Shown here in pieces: positions 37,755-47,234 of a stretch of DNA of 64,000 nt (position 1 is the first letter of the stretch; every line of letters begins with the position of its first letter). Origin of the DNA: JAWKIW01 sp046331175 (GTDB lineage Bacteria > Actinomycetota > Acidimicrobiia > Acidimicrobiales > Acidimicrobilacustridaceae); the NCBI GenBank assembly GCA_046331175.1, contig JAXLRI010000005.1:248001-312000 (forward strand). Reading direction: 5' to 3'. Below the pieces are notes generated by a model. That model made no database searches. It was not told where the DNA came from and saw nothing but the letters and a program-made list of their open reading frames with translations. Both the position numbers and the translations under genes were made by a program.

Positions 37755-38231
37755 TTAGAAGATGCGCCCGCCGTTGAAGCGCCAGCGGATGAACAGGACC
37801 CGCATGGGGCCGTTGACGAACAGGAAGGTGCACAACCAGACGACGGTGAAGTCGATGGTGAACCCCAACGGGCCCATCTCCACGTTGACCGGCAGGCTCA
37901 GCTGCTGGAGCACGATCCAGGTGAGGATGCCCTCGTTGATGCCGGTGAGCAGGCCGAACAGGGTGGGCCAGTCCTTCTCCCACCGGAACTGCTGCAGCAG
38001 GTGGTAGATGGGCTCCCAGATGACCACCCCGACCACCGCCACGATGAGCAGGGCGGTGAAGGTGATGCCGTAGGTGTCGATCAGCAGCTGGTAGCCGAAC
38101 CCGCTCACCGGTGTGGCGCCCGTGGTGATGGTGACCGGGAGGAACGGTGTCACCAGCAGGGTGGCGAGCACCCCGACGGTGGCCAGGACGAACAGCCGGG
38201 TCTGGATGCGCCCGAAGAAGGTGGGGGTCAC
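37755..38231 (-). CDS. Four-helix membrane protein of unknown function
   Basis: 158 residues from GTG 38231 (AAGGAGCTC upstream). Four membrane segments: RLFVLATVGVLATLLVTPFL, GITFTALLIVAVVGVVIWEP, TLFGLLTGINEGILTWIV, and IDFTVVWLCTFLFVNGPM. The loop after helix two (YHLLQQFRWEKDWPTLFG) is striking and the C-terminus ends in basic RWRFNGGRIF. It follows the FAD-protein gene by 13 nt and is almost certainly cotranscribed, suggesting a membrane partner for that flavoprotein. No family named. Confidence 0.65.
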   Translation of the reverse strand: MTPTFFGRIQTRLFVLATVGVLATLLVTPFLPVTITTGATPVSGFGYQLLIDTYGITFTALLIVAVVGVVIWEPIYHLLQQFRWEKDWPTLFGLLTGINEGILTWIVLQQLSLPVNVEMGPLGFTIDFTVVWLCTFLFVNGPMRVLFIRWRFNGGRIF

Positions 38232-38244
38232 GGCACGAGCTCCT

Positions 38245-39828
38245 TCACAGCGGCCGGTTCCGCATCCACTTGAACCAGTTCGACAGCGATCGCCCCACGC
38301 CGATGCGCGGGACGAACCCCTGGGCCGCCAGGTCGTCGGCGATCTGGAGCGCGGCGTACTGCAGGCCGAGGAACGAGTCGACGCCGGCGTAGTAGCCGCC
38401 CAGCGTGATCGAACCGGAGGCGTACATGCGACCCGGTTCGGCCCGCACCCCGCGCACCTCGAAGGTGCGCTCGACGTCGAGGCGCCCGAGCGGGTTGCGG
38501 CCGGCCCCGGAGTGGTCGAGCAGGTCGGCGAGGTACCGGTGCTCGCGGATGTCGGCCTCGAGCCCGGTGCAGTCGATGACGTAGTTGGCCGGGACCTCGA
38601 GCACCGAGCCGTCCTTCGCGCCGATCTTGGTGACGACGGTGTGGCCATCGGGGCCGGGGTAGACGTCGTGCACCTCGCCCACGTAGGTGCGGTACCAGCC
38701 TTCGCGCCGGCCGCGGTCCTGCTGCTCGATCCAGTACTTGCGGTGGGGCGTGTTGGTGCCGCCCAGGACCTCGTACAGCGCCTTGCGGTCGTCGCCCTCG
38801 AGCTTGGACAGCCGGTCGCGGATCTGGCCGCCCCACGCGCCCTTGGGCCAGTTGAAGCCCTGGTACGCCCAGCCGTCGGCCCCCTTGCGCCGCATGAAGA
38901 TCGACGGACCGTGCGAGGAGGTGATGTAGGTGCGGAACAGGTGGATGATCTGGGTCTGGGCGCCGTGCTGGTCGCGGTCGTCGATCAGTCGCTGCAGCAC
39001 CCGCGAGGCGACGATGCCGCCACCCCGCACGACGACCACGCCGGGACGGGAGCGCAGCTCCTGGTACACCTGCTCGTGGGGCTCGTAGGCGTTGACCACG
39101 CGCTGCTGGTCGCCGTACTGCTCGCGGTAGCGCTGGAGGTCGGGCAGGAAGCGCAGACCGGGATAGCCCACGGCGACGTGCACCCAGGAGGACCGGTAGG
39201 CGACGCGCTTGGTGGCCGACGTGCCCGGCGGCGGCGTGAGGATGGTGAAGTACCCGCCGCCGTGGCGCCGCCGCGACATGCGGACCTGGCCCTTGGTGAC
39301 CAGGCCCCACCAGCCGATGCGGTCGGCCTCGCGCTGCATCTCCTCGAAGACCTGGCCGGCCTTGGGCGTCCAGTAGTCCGTGAGGATCGGCTCGGTGAGC
39401 ACGTTGAACAGGGGGGCGAGCGTCTTGTCCTTGGCGGCCTCCCGCAGCGAGTAGGCGGGGAAGCCCCACAGGTTGCCGGGGCACGAGCCGCTGTCGGAGC
39501 GGAGCCGCTCGCCGGCGGGGATCTGGGAGACCTCGGTGAGGTACTGGTAGGTCTGCCAGGGCCGGTCGAGCACGCTGAGCACGCGGATCTGGTCGGGCCG
39601 CAGCCCGGCGATGCGGAGGTAGTCGGCCAGGACGAAGGAGCCGACGCCGCCGCCGATGGTGACGATGGGGACGTCGACGACGGGGATGCCGGCCTCGGCG
39701 ACCATCTCGTCGGTCCACCAGTCGCTGTCGAGCAGCGTTGGCGTGAGGTCGCCGGGCGTCGCGGCCGACGCCACGGCCCGGTACTGCGCCAGGTCGGCGC
39801 TGTCGATGGAGATGGTCTCGTGGCCCAA
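38245..39828 (-). CDS. FAD/NAD(P)-binding oxidoreductase-like protein, unknown substrate
   Basis: About 527 residues. A Rossmann motif VPIVTIGGGVGSFVLADYL near residue 50 and a second GGGIVASRVLQRLID near 245 indicate an FAD-linked monooxygenase or oxidoreductase fold; VIDCTGLEADIREHRY near 425 is the late FAD/NAD motif ATG/CTG type. Recurrent Trp/Tyr-rich segments (YRSSWVHVAVGYPGLRFL) are unlike common flavoproteins. Start is TTG 39828, chosen for GGAGGG four bases upstream. Downstream 4-TM gene is 13 nt away. Reaction unknown. Confidence 0.7.
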   Translation of the reverse strand: MGHETISIDSADLAQYRAVASAATPGDLTPTLLDSDWWTDEMVAEAGIPVVDVPIVTIGGGVGSFVLADYLRIAGLRPDQIRVLSVLDRPWQTYQYLTEVSQIPAGERLRSDSGSCPGNLWGFPAYSLREAAKDKTLAPLFNVLTEPILTDYWTPKAGQVFEEMQREADRIGWWGLVTKGQVRMSRRRHGGGYFTILTPPPGTSATKRVAYRSSWVHVAVGYPGLRFLPDLQRYREQYGDQQRVVNAYEPHEQVYQELRSRPGVVVVRGGGIVASRVLQRLIDDRDQHGAQTQIIHLFRTYITSSHGPSIFMRRKGADGWAYQGFNWPKGAWGGQIRDRLSKLEGDDRKALYEVLGGTNTPHRKYWIEQQDRGRREGWYRTYVGEVHDVYPGPDGHTVVTKIGAKDGSVLEVPANYVIDCTGLEADIREHRYLADLLDHSGAGRNPLGRLDVERTFEVRGVRAEPGRMYASGSITLGGYYAGVDSFLGLQYAALQIADDLAAQGFVPRIGVGRSLSNWFKWMRNRPL

Positions 39829-39938
39829 GGACCCTCCGGTGCACGTCGTTGTCCCGGCGGATCGTAGTGGACGACGTGGTGCGGGGTCTCGGGGCGGCGG
39901 CCGGTCGAGGGGGCGTCGTCGGAAGGTGACCGGCTCGG

Positions 39939-40682
39939 TCAAGGCCGGCCGAGCGCCGGCAGGACGGCGGCCAGGGCCTGTCGGACGGAGCGCTCGTTGG
40001 CGGCCACGCCGGCGCGGAACTCGGCCTCGGTGAGCGGGTTGGCCGCCACCCCGTTGGCCAGGTTGTCCACCACGCACACAGCGGCGTGGGCCAGGCCGAG
40101 CTCGCCGGCGAGGATCGCTTCGGCGGCCAGCGTCATGCCCACCACGTCGGCCACCGTGGCGAGGAACCGGACCTCGGCGGGGGTCTCGAAGCGGGGGCCG
40201 ATGGTCTGGGCGTAGACGCCGCCGTCGACGACGGACGAGTCGTGGGCCCGCCACGCCTCGAGGACGCGAGCGCGCCACCGAGCGTCGAACCCCGGTACTC
40301 GGTGCCCGCGTGCGTCGTCGAACCAGCTGGGCGTGACCCACGGCGCGAACACGTCGTCGGGGACGACGACGGTGCCGACGGGCCAGTCGGTGCGCAGCGA
40401 TCCCACCGAGCCGAGGGCGAGCACGCGGTCGCACCCTGCGGCCACCAGCGCGGCGAGGTTGGCGTGGTGGTCGACGAGGTGGGCGGGCCGGAAGTCGTCG
40501 AGGCCGTGCCGGGAGCACACCACCACGTCGTCGAGGTCGAGCAGGGTGACGGTGGCCGGGCCTCGGGGGGACGCGACGTCGACCGGCACCCGGCGGGCCG
40601 GTCGGCCGAGGTCGAGGTCGATGAGGCTGTGGCCGACGAGCAGGCCGAGGCGGTCGCCGTGGACCTCGGGGACGGTCGCCAC
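39939..40682 (-). CDS. Methylthioadenosine/methylthioinosine phosphorylase family enzyme
   Basis: 247 residues from GTG 40682, 2 nt after the upstream stop. PNP/MTAP superfamily residues: LGSVGSLRTDWPVGTVVVPD, GGVYAQTIGPRFETPAEVRF, and VVGMTLAAEAILAGELGLAH followed by CVVDNLANG. These match the phosphate-, base- and ribose-binding loops of MTA/MTI phosphorylases. It splits a (methylthio)purine nucleoside with phosphate. With the MtaD-like deaminase at 28513 a route MTA to MTI to hypoxanthine plus MTR-1-P is possible (inference). Confidence 0.82.
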   Translation of the reverse strand: MATVPEVHGDRLGLLVGHSLIDLDLGRPARRVPVDVASPRGPATVTLLDLDDVVVCSRHGLDDFRPAHLVDHHANLAALVAAGCDRVLALGSVGSLRTDWPVGTVVVPDDVFAPWVTPSWFDDARGHRVPGFDARWRARVLEAWRAHDSSVVDGGVYAQTIGPRFETPAEVRFLATVADVVGMTLAAEAILAGELGLAHAAVCVVDNLANGVAANPLTEAEFRAGVAANERSVRQALAAVLPALGRP

Positions 40683-40684
40683 CG

Positions 40685-41776
40685 TCAGACCATCGCCGCC
40701 GAGCCGACGTCGGGGTGGCGGCGCATGAAGTCGACCAGCGTCGGCAGGTACGACGGCAGCGGCGGGCAGGCGACCCCCGTCCCGTCGAGGTCGGCCTGGG
40801 TGTTCGCGCTCAGGTAGTGCGTGGGCAGCGTCATGTAGTCGACGGCGTCGGACGGGATGCGCATCACCTGGTACACGCCGGGCAGCTTCTCGATGGCGAG
40901 CTTGGCCAGGCGGCGGGTGAGCGGCACCCGCAGGACCCGGCGCCCGGTGGCCCGGCCCATCTCCCGGTACAGCTCGTCGACCGTCAGCGGTCGGGGGTCG
41001 GCCAGCTGGTAGGTGCGGTCCTTGCTGCGCTCGTCGGCCGACAACGCCACGATGGCCTCGGTCACGAAGTCGCGGGGCACGATGTTGAAGCGCGACGCGG
41101 TCGGGTCGCCGATGACCGGCAGCACGGCGAGCGCCTTCGGCTGGCGCAGCAGCCACTGCAGGGCGAAGTAGGGCCCGTCGTACTTCTGGGTCTCGCCGGT
41201 GGTGCTGTCGCCGACCACGATGGCGGGGCGATACACGGTGGTGGGCAGGCCGCCGGCCCGCCGGGCCCGCACCTCGACCTCGGCGAGGAACTTGGTCTCC
41301 TCGTAGAAGTTGTCGAAGTGCTGGCCGACGTCGAGGTCGTCCTCGCCGAAGGGGCCGGTGTAGCGGCCGCTCACGTAGCAGGTGCTCACGTAGTGCAGCC
41401 GCTGGAGGCCGTCGGCCCGCTCGGCCAGGTCGCACACGTGGCGGGTGCCGTCGACGTTGACCCGCATCCCCAGGTCGCGGGCCACCGCCAGGTCGTACAC
41501 GGCGGCCAGGTGCCAGATCTCGGAGAGGTTGGCGGCGATGCCGGCCGGGTCGTCGAGGCCGAGGTCGGGCACGGTGATGTCGCCCTCGACGAGGGTGATC
41601 CGCCCGTCGAGGCTCGGGTCGGCCCGCACCAGCTCGTCGGCCTTGCGGCGGGCGAGGTCGGCGAACTTGGCCTGGACGAGGCAGATGGCTCGCCGCTGCG
41701 GGTCGCGGCGCAGCACGCGCGGCAGCAGCTCGACGCCGAGGAAGCCGGGGAAGCCGGTGAACAGGGAGACCGTCAT
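40685..41776 (-). CDS. NAD(P)-binding acyl reductase-like SDR (male-sterility/NAD_binding_4 type)
   Basis: 363 residues. Extended SDR with TGFPGFLGVELL for cofactor binding and the catalytic YxxxK in NFYEETKFLAEVE; YVSTCYVSGRY and IVVGDSTTGETQKYDGPYFA are hallmarks of fatty acyl-CoA reductase-like (NAD_binding_4) proteins. The product likely reduces or modifies a lipid acyl group in the cytosol. Followed by the phosphorylase gene after 2 nt, although the two functions look unrelated. Confidence 0.8.
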   Translation of the reverse strand: MTVSLFTGFPGFLGVELLPRVLRRDPQRRAICLVQAKFADLARRKADELVRADPSLDGRITLVEGDITVPDLGLDDPAGIAANLSEIWHLAAVYDLAVARDLGMRVNVDGTRHVCDLAERADGLQRLHYVSTCYVSGRYTGPFGEDDLDVGQHFDNFYEETKFLAEVEVRARRAGGLPTTVYRPAIVVGDSTTGETQKYDGPYFALQWLLRQPKALAVLPVIGDPTASRFNIVPRDFVTEAIVALSADERSKDRTYQLADPRPLTVDELYREMGRATGRRVLRVPLTRRLAKLAIEKLPGVYQVMRIPSDAVDYMTLPTHYLSANTQADLDGTGVACPPLPSYLPTLVDFMRRHPDVGSAAMV

Positions 41777-41858
41777 GGGGCGACGGTAGCCAACGACCCC
41801 GGCTGGCGCGCCAGGGTCGGAGGTCCCGCGGCGGCGTCGAGGGCCAGGGATCGGCCGA

Positions 41859-44408
41859 TCAGGCCTCGGCCACGGCGGCGAGGACGTCGAGCCGGGCGGC
41901 CCGGCGGGCGGGGAGCAGGCCGGCCACCACCCCGGCCACCGCGGCCAGCCCCACGAAGGCGCCGAGCTGGCCGACGGGCACGACGTAGACGATGTCCACG
42001 CCGACCTGCACCGCCCGCACCATCACCCAGCCGAACAGCAGCCCGATGGCCACCCCGACCACGGTGCCCAGCAGGGCGATGATCACCGACTCGAACAGGA
42101 CCATCCGCCGGACCTGGGGCCGGCGGGTCCCGACGGCGCGCAGCAGGCCCAGCTCCTGGGTGCGCTCGTGCACCGAGAGCACCAGGGTGTTGACCACGCC
42201 GATCACGCCGATGATCACGGCGAGCCCGAGGAGGGCGTAGAGGAAGGACAGCTGGCGGGTGATGTTGGCGCCCTGGGCGTCGCGCACCTCGTCGAGGTCC
42301 TGCAGCGCGGCCGTGGGGTAGCGGTCGAGGACCTCCCGCAGCGCCGCCTTGGCCGTCGCCGGGTCGGTTCCCCCGGCGAGTCGCAGGTACACGCTCTGGT
42401 CGACCTGGAGCGGCGCCGGGTACACCTCCTCGTGGAGCCGGTGGCCGGCGACCAGGCCGCTGCCCCCGCCGAAGAAGTCGCTGTCGACGATGGCGGCCAC
42501 CCGCAGCGGTCGGTGGCCGGCGCTGGCGAAGTCGCCGTCGAGCGTCGTCCCGACCCGCCAGCCCTTGGCGCGGGCGGTCCCCGACGCCACCGCCAGGCCG
42601 TCGTCGCCCAGGTCGTCGAGCGAGCCGTCGAGGACGGTCACGTCGAGCACCTCGGCAACCGTCGCCGGGTCGACGGCGGCGAGGAACTCCGGGTCGCCGT
42701 CGATGCCGACCCGCCCCACGCGGATGCTGGAGGCCACCGCCACCTCGGGTCGGGCCCGCAGGTCGGCGGCGAGCTGCTGGGGGAACCCGAGCGATGAGTC
42801 GGCGGTGACGACGAGGTCGGCGCGGATGCCCCGGTCGACGGCCTTGGCCGCACTGGCCCGCAGCGACGCGCCGGCCACGGCGATCACGCAGATCAGGCCG
42901 ACGCCGACGGTGAGGGCGAGGGCGGTGGTGGCGGTGCGGTTGGGGTTGCGCAGGGCGTTGCGGCGGGCGAGCCGCCCGGTGATGCCGGCGGCCCGGTCGA
43001 TGGGCCAGCCGATGGCGCGGGTGAGCGGGGTGATGGCGATGGGCCCGAGGGCGAAGGCGGCGAGGAACGCGGGGATGGCGGCCACCAGCGCCCACACCAC
43101 GGCCTGCTCGCTCTGGCCGGTCGTGGCGTGCCAGGCCAGGCCGACGCTGAGCAGGACGAGCGCGGCCGTGCCCAGGGCGCGCAGGCGGGGGCGGTGCGGT
43201 CGTTCGACGGCGGTGTCGCGCAGCGCGGCCACCGGCGGCACCGTGGTGGCCCGCCACGCGGGGACGAGTGCCGACAGCACGGTGGCGGTGATGGCCAGCA
43301 CAGCGGGCAGCACCATGCGGCCCGGCACCGGTTGGAGTGGCGTGGTCGGCAGCTCGATGCCGATGGCGCGGATCAGCGACCGCAGCCCGGCGGCCACCGC
43401 CAGCCCGAGGACGACGCCGACGGCCGAGGCGACCACGCCCACCACGAGGGCCTCGGTGAGGACCGACCCGAGGATCTGGCGCCGGCCGGCTCCCACCGCC
43501 CGCAGCAGGGCCAGCTCCCGGGTCCGCTGGGCCACGATGATCGTGAACGTGTTGGCGACGATGAACATCCCCACGAACATGGCGATGACGCCGAACCCGA
43601 ACAGCAGCCAGGTGAACTGCTCGACGAAGCGGCCGAACAGGTCCTGGTTCTCCCGGGTGAACGCTTGTCCCGTGAGGGCCTGGGTGCCGGCGGGCAGCAC
43701 GGGGGCGATGCGCCCGGCCAGCTCCTGCTGGCCCACGCCGTCACGGGCCGCCACCGAGATCCAGTCGAACCGGCCGGGCTCGCCGACCGCGGCCTGGGCG
43801 GCCGCCGCCGGCATGAGCACGGCCTGGGCGCCGGAGAAGTCGTCGAGGTCGCCGAAGCGGGCGATGCCCACCACCCGGCGATCCGACGGGCCGCCCGCCA
43901 GGGCGAGGCGGACGGTGTCGCCCACCGCGTAGCCGCCGGTGGTCGCCGTGCGCCGGTCGAGCACCACCTCGTCGTCGGCGGTGGGCGCCCGGCCGTCCTC
44001 GAGGCGCCAGCCGTTGAGCTCGGGAGAGGTGAACCAGCTCAGCCCCAGCGTGGGCGGCGCGCCCCGCCCGCTGCCGAGCGGCTTGCCGTCCTTGCCGATG
44101 ATGCGAAGCCGGCCCTGCACCTGGCCCTCGGCGGCGGCCACGCCCTCGATGCCGGCGGCCCGGTCGACGAGTGCGGCCTCGACCCGGGCCCGGTCCCGGC
44201 CGAACGGCGAGGTGGCGGCGTCGCCGGCGCGGACCACCACGTCGACGTCTCGGTACACGTCGGTGAAGACGTCGTCGAAGCCCTTCTGGACCGTGGCCCC
44301 GAGCACGAGCGTGCCGGCCATGAACGCCACGCCGAGCACGACGGCCACCATGGTGGCGGCCAGGCGGTACTTGTGGGCGGCGATGCCGCGGAGGGCGACC
44401 CTGCGCAC
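41859..44408 (-). CDS. FtsX-type ABC transporter permease (MacB-like)
   Basis: 849 residues with two FtsX repeats, giving roughly ten membrane helices. Starts with YRLAATMVAVVLGVAFMAGT, a large extracellular MacB-PCD domain, then MFVGMFIVANTFTIIVAQRT with RELALLRAVGAGRRQI; the C-terminal repeat has SVHERTQELGLLRAVGTRRP. Such permeases export lipids, lipoproteins or peptides with a separate ATPase. No ATP-binding subunit is encoded beside it here, which is unusual; it must be supplied elsewhere. Confidence 0.87.
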   Translation of the reverse strand: MRRVALRGIAAHKYRLAATMVAVVLGVAFMAGTLVLGATVQKGFDDVFTDVYRDVDVVVRAGDAATSPFGRDRARVEAALVDRAAGIEGVAAAEGQVQGRLRIIGKDGKPLGSGRGAPPTLGLSWFTSPELNGWRLEDGRAPTADDEVVLDRRTATTGGYAVGDTVRLALAGGPSDRRVVGIARFGDLDDFSGAQAVLMPAAAAQAAVGEPGRFDWISVAARDGVGQQELAGRIAPVLPAGTQALTGQAFTRENQDLFGRFVEQFTWLLFGFGVIAMFVGMFIVANTFTIIVAQRTRELALLRAVGAGRRQILGSVLTEALVVGVVASAVGVVLGLAVAAGLRSLIRAIGIELPTTPLQPVPGRMVLPAVLAITATVLSALVPAWRATTVPPVAALRDTAVERPHRPRLRALGTAALVLLSVGLAWHATTGQSEQAVVWALVAAIPAFLAAFALGPIAITPLTRAIGWPIDRAAGITGRLARRNALRNPNRTATTALALTVGVGLICVIAVAGASLRASAAKAVDRGIRADLVVTADSSLGFPQQLAADLRARPEVAVASSIRVGRVGIDGDPEFLAAVDPATVAEVLDVTVLDGSLDDLGDDGLAVASGTARAKGWRVGTTLDGDFASAGHRPLRVAAIVDSDFFGGGSGLVAGHRLHEEVYPAPLQVDQSVYLRLAGGTDPATAKAALREVLDRYPTAALQDLDEVRDAQGANITRQLSFLYALLGLAVIIGVIGVVNTLVLSVHERTQELGLLRAVGTRRPQVRRMVLFESVIIALLGTVVGVAIGLLFGWVMVRAVQVGVDIVYVVPVGQLGAFVGLAAVAGVVAGLLPARRAARLDVLAAVAEA

Positions 44409-44427
44409 GTGGGGGAGCGGCGGTGGG

Positions 44428-45480
44428 TCAGGCGCGGCGGCCGACGAGCGCGGCGGCGGCCTCGTAGGGGAGGGCCCAGGACGGGGGTGAGTCGTCGGCC
44501 GGGCGCCGGTCGACCTCGACGGCCGGGAAGCCGTCGACCACGACGCCCGGGGCGAAGGTGCTGTGCTGCTTGACGCAGGCGCCGGCCCGCACCAGCGAAC
44601 CCGCTCCGAGCACGGCGTGGTCGCAGACGATGGCGCCCGGCTCGACGACCGTGCCGGCGCCGAGGTGGCAGCCGTGGACCATCGCCGCCGGCCCGACCAC
44701 CACGCCGTCCTCGAGCACCAGCTCGTTGTCGGGGAGGAGGTGCAGCACGGCGTTCTCGAGGATCTGCACGTCGGCGCCGATGCGGACCGGCCCGTGGCTG
44801 TCGCCGATGATCCGCACGCCGGCGCCGATCACGCTGCGGGCGCCGATCATGACGTCGCCGGTGATCTCGGCCGAGTCGAGCACGACCGCCGTGGGGTCGA
44901 TGGTGGGGGTGGTGCCGCGGTAGTCGTGGAGCGTTCCCATGGTGCCTCCGGGCTGGGCGATCTGCGGGTGGGGGCCGACCGTGGTGAGCGGGCCGGGCGG
45001 CGCGGGGGAGAGGTCGCCGCCCCGCAGGGCGGCGAGGCGGTCGAGGTCGGCGGCCGTCGCCGTGCGCACGATGCGACCCGGTCGCCCGACCACCACGGCC
45101 TCGTCGGGGATGTCGGCCCCGGCCGGGACGACGGTGCCCTCGCCGGTGAAGACGCGGTCGCCGAGGCGGGCGCCGGGCAGCAGGACCGTGCCGTTGCCGA
45201 TCTCGCACAGGTCGCCGACGGTGGCGCCGACCACGACGGCGCGGTGGCCGAACACCGTGCGCGACCCGATGCGGACCGGCGCCGCGGTGGTGCCGATCAC
45301 CACGCTGTTCTCGAGGACCGCCGAGCCGGCGCCCACCTCGATGGCGCCCGGATCGCCCCGCACGACCGTGCCCTGGGCGATCACCGCGCCGGCGCCGAGG
45401 GGCACCGGGGCGAGCAGGCGGGCCGAGTCGGCGACGAGCGGCGCCTGGTGCGGGGTCCCGTCGAGGTCGGCCGACGACAT
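44428..45480 (-). CDS. Tandem gamma-carbonic-anhydrase-like hexapeptide-repeat protein
   Basis: 350 residues. Two left-handed beta-helix domains in one chain: residues about 15-135 (VVRGDPGAIEVGAGSAVLEN, VVIGTTAAPVRIGSRTVFGH) and about 195-320 (EITGDVMIGARSVIGAGVRI, VQILENAVLHLL, VVVGPAAMVHGCHLGAG). The three zinc histidines of gamma-carbonic anhydrases are only partly kept in each half (one in GH of domain 1; LH and HGC in domain 2), so catalysis is doubtful. TAGCGT lies 7 bases before ATG 45480. Role could be acyl transfer or scaffold. Confidence 0.75.
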   Translation of the reverse strand: MSSADLDGTPHQAPLVADSARLLAPVPLGAGAVIAQGTVVRGDPGAIEVGAGSAVLENSVVIGTTAAPVRIGSRTVFGHRAVVVGATVGDLCEIGNGTVLLPGARLGDRVFTGEGTVVPAGADIPDEAVVVGRPGRIVRTATAADLDRLAALRGGDLSPAPPGPLTTVGPHPQIAQPGGTMGTLHDYRGTTPTIDPTAVVLDSAEITGDVMIGARSVIGAGVRIIGDSHGPVRIGADVQILENAVLHLLPDNELVLEDGVVVGPAAMVHGCHLGAGTVVEPGAIVCDHAVLGAGSLVRAGACVKQHSTFAPGVVVDGFPAVEVDRRPADDSPPSWALPYEAAAALVGRRA

Positions 45481-45487
45481 GGCCCCG

Positions 45488-45493
45488 ACGCTA
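45488..45493 (-). promoter_or_regulatory. -10 element TAGCGT, leaderless start of hexapeptide protein
   Basis: Minus-strand TAGCGT, 7 nt, then ATG 45480. Confidence 0.5.
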
Positions 45494-45643
45494 CCGAGCA
45501 CCCGCCGGGGAGCGGTGGTCGGCGCCGCCGCGCCGGGGTCGGTCCGAGCCGACACGCCTCTGGACGGCGGCTCCGGCGGCCAGGGGGTACGGTCCGCCCC
45601 GCGACCCACCCGCGTCGCACCCGCCGACCCAAGGGAGACGGCC

Positions 45644-47176
45644 ATGGAGGTCCCGCTCACCATCCGCGACCACCTCGAGCGCGCCGAGCTCGTCTACGGC
45701 GATCGCGTCGGGATCGTCGACGAGCCCGACCAGCCGGCGCCCTCGCTCGGCTCGCTCTCCTACCGCCGCGGCGCCGAGCTGGCCCGGGCCCAGGCCGCCC
45801 GCCTCGACGAGCTCGGCGTGGGCCAGGGCGAGCGGGTGGCGATCGTGTCGCAGAACTCGGCCCGCCTCCTGGTCGGCTTCTACGGCGTGAGCGGGTTCGG
45901 CCGCACCTACGTGCCGATCAACTTCCGCCTGCAACCCGACGAGGTCTCCTACATCGTCGACCACTGCGGCGCCTCGGTGCTGCTGGTCGACCCCGAGCTG
46001 CAGGACTCGCTGGCGGGGGTCGGTGCCAAGCACCGCTTCGTGCTCGGCGAGGACGACGCCGACCTCTACCTGCCCGGCGTCGAGCCCGTGCCGTGGGAGC
46101 CCGACGAGTCGGCCACCGCCACCATCAACTACACGAGCGGCACCACCGCCCGCCCCAAGGGCGTGCAGATGACCCACCGCATGCTGTGGCTCAACGCCGC
46201 CATGTTCGGGTGGCAGGCCTCGATCTCCGATCGCGACGTCTACCTGCACACCCTGCCGATGTTCCACTGCAACGGCTGGGGCATGCCCTTCGCCACCACC
46301 GCCATGGGCGTGCCCCAGGTGGTGCTGCGCAAGGTCGACGGACCCGAGATCCTGCGCCGGGTCGACGAGCACGGCGTGACCCTGCTGTGCGGGGCGCCGG
46401 CCGTGGTCACCGCCATCCTCGACGCCGCCGCCGAGTGGGACGGCCCGGTACCGGGTGCCGGTCGCACCCGCATGGTGGTGGCGGGGGCGCCGCCGCCCAC
46501 CCGCACCATCGAGCGGGTCGAGACCGAGCTGGGCTGGGAGTTCATCCAGATCTACGGCCTCACCGAGACCTCGCCGTTGCTCACCATGAACCGCACCCGG
46601 GCCGAGTGGGACGACCTCACGCCGGGGGAGCGGGCCGTGAAGCTGAGCCGGGCCGGTGCGCCGGCGCTGGGCGTGCAGCTGCGCATCGACGACCAGGGCG
46701 AGGTGCTGGCTCGCTCCAACCACGTGCTCGTCGGCTATTGGGAGCAGCCCGAGGCCACCGCCGACGCCATCGTCGACGGGTGGTTCCACACCGGCGACGG
46801 CGGCATCATCGACGACGAGGCCCACCTCACGATCTCGGACCGCAAGAAGGACGTGATCATCTCCGGCGGCGAGAACGTGTCGTCGATCGAGGTCGAGGAC
46901 CGGCTGTTCTCGCACCCCGACGTCGCCGAGGTGGCCGTCATCGGCGTGCCCGACGAGAAGTGGGGCGAGACGGTGAAGGCGCTCGTCGTGCTGGTGCCCG
47001 GCAGCGAGGTCACCGAGGCCGACCTGATCGCCTTCTGCCGTGAGCGGCTGGCCCACTACAAGTGCCCCACCTCGATCGAGTTCCGCGACGAGCTGGCCCG
47101 CACCGCCACCGGCAAGCTCCAGAAGTTCAAGCTGCGCTCGCCGTACTGGGAGGGCCGCGAGAAGCAGGTGAACTGA
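45644..47176 (+). CDS. AMP-dependent acyl-CoA synthetase (fatty acid CoA ligase)
   Basis: 510 residues from ATG 45644 (AAGGGAGA upstream). TINYTSGTTARPKGVQMTHR is the P-loop, FIQIYGLTETSPLLTMNR and FHTGDGGIIDDEAHLTISDR the central motifs, KKDVIISGGENVSSIEVED and LARTATGKLQKFKLR the C-terminal ones. All catalytic residues are present. Resembles medium/long-chain or dicarboxylate-type actinobacterial ligases; LPMFHCNGWGMPF is a typical substrate-pocket segment. A TACGGT box at 45588 probably drives it. Last gene before the tRNA-Val island. Confidence 0.92.
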   Translation: MEVPLTIRDHLERAELVYGDRVGIVDEPDQPAPSLGSLSYRRGAELARAQAARLDELGVGQGERVAIVSQNSARLLVGFYGVSGFGRTYVPINFRLQPDEVSYIVDHCGASVLLVDPELQDSLAGVGAKHRFVLGEDDADLYLPGVEPVPWEPDESATATINYTSGTTARPKGVQMTHRMLWLNAAMFGWQASISDRDVYLHTLPMFHCNGWGMPFATTAMGVPQVVLRKVDGPEILRRVDEHGVTLLCGAPAVVTAILDAAAEWDGPVPGAGRTRMVVAGAPPPTRTIERVETELGWEFIQIYGLTETSPLLTMNRTRAEWDDLTPGERAVKLSRAGAPALGVQLRIDDQGEVLARSNHVLVGYWEQPEATADAIVDGWFHTGDGGIIDDEAHLTISDRKKDVIISGGENVSSIEVEDRLFSHPDVAEVAVIGVPDEKWGETVKALVVLVPGSEVTEADLIAFCRERLAHYKCPTSIEFRDELARTATGKLQKFKLRSPYWEGREKQVN

Positions 47177-47234
47177 CGACCCGGCCCCCGCTACCGTTGC
47201 CCCTTCGCCGTGCCGCCCCTGGCGGCCCGGTCCC

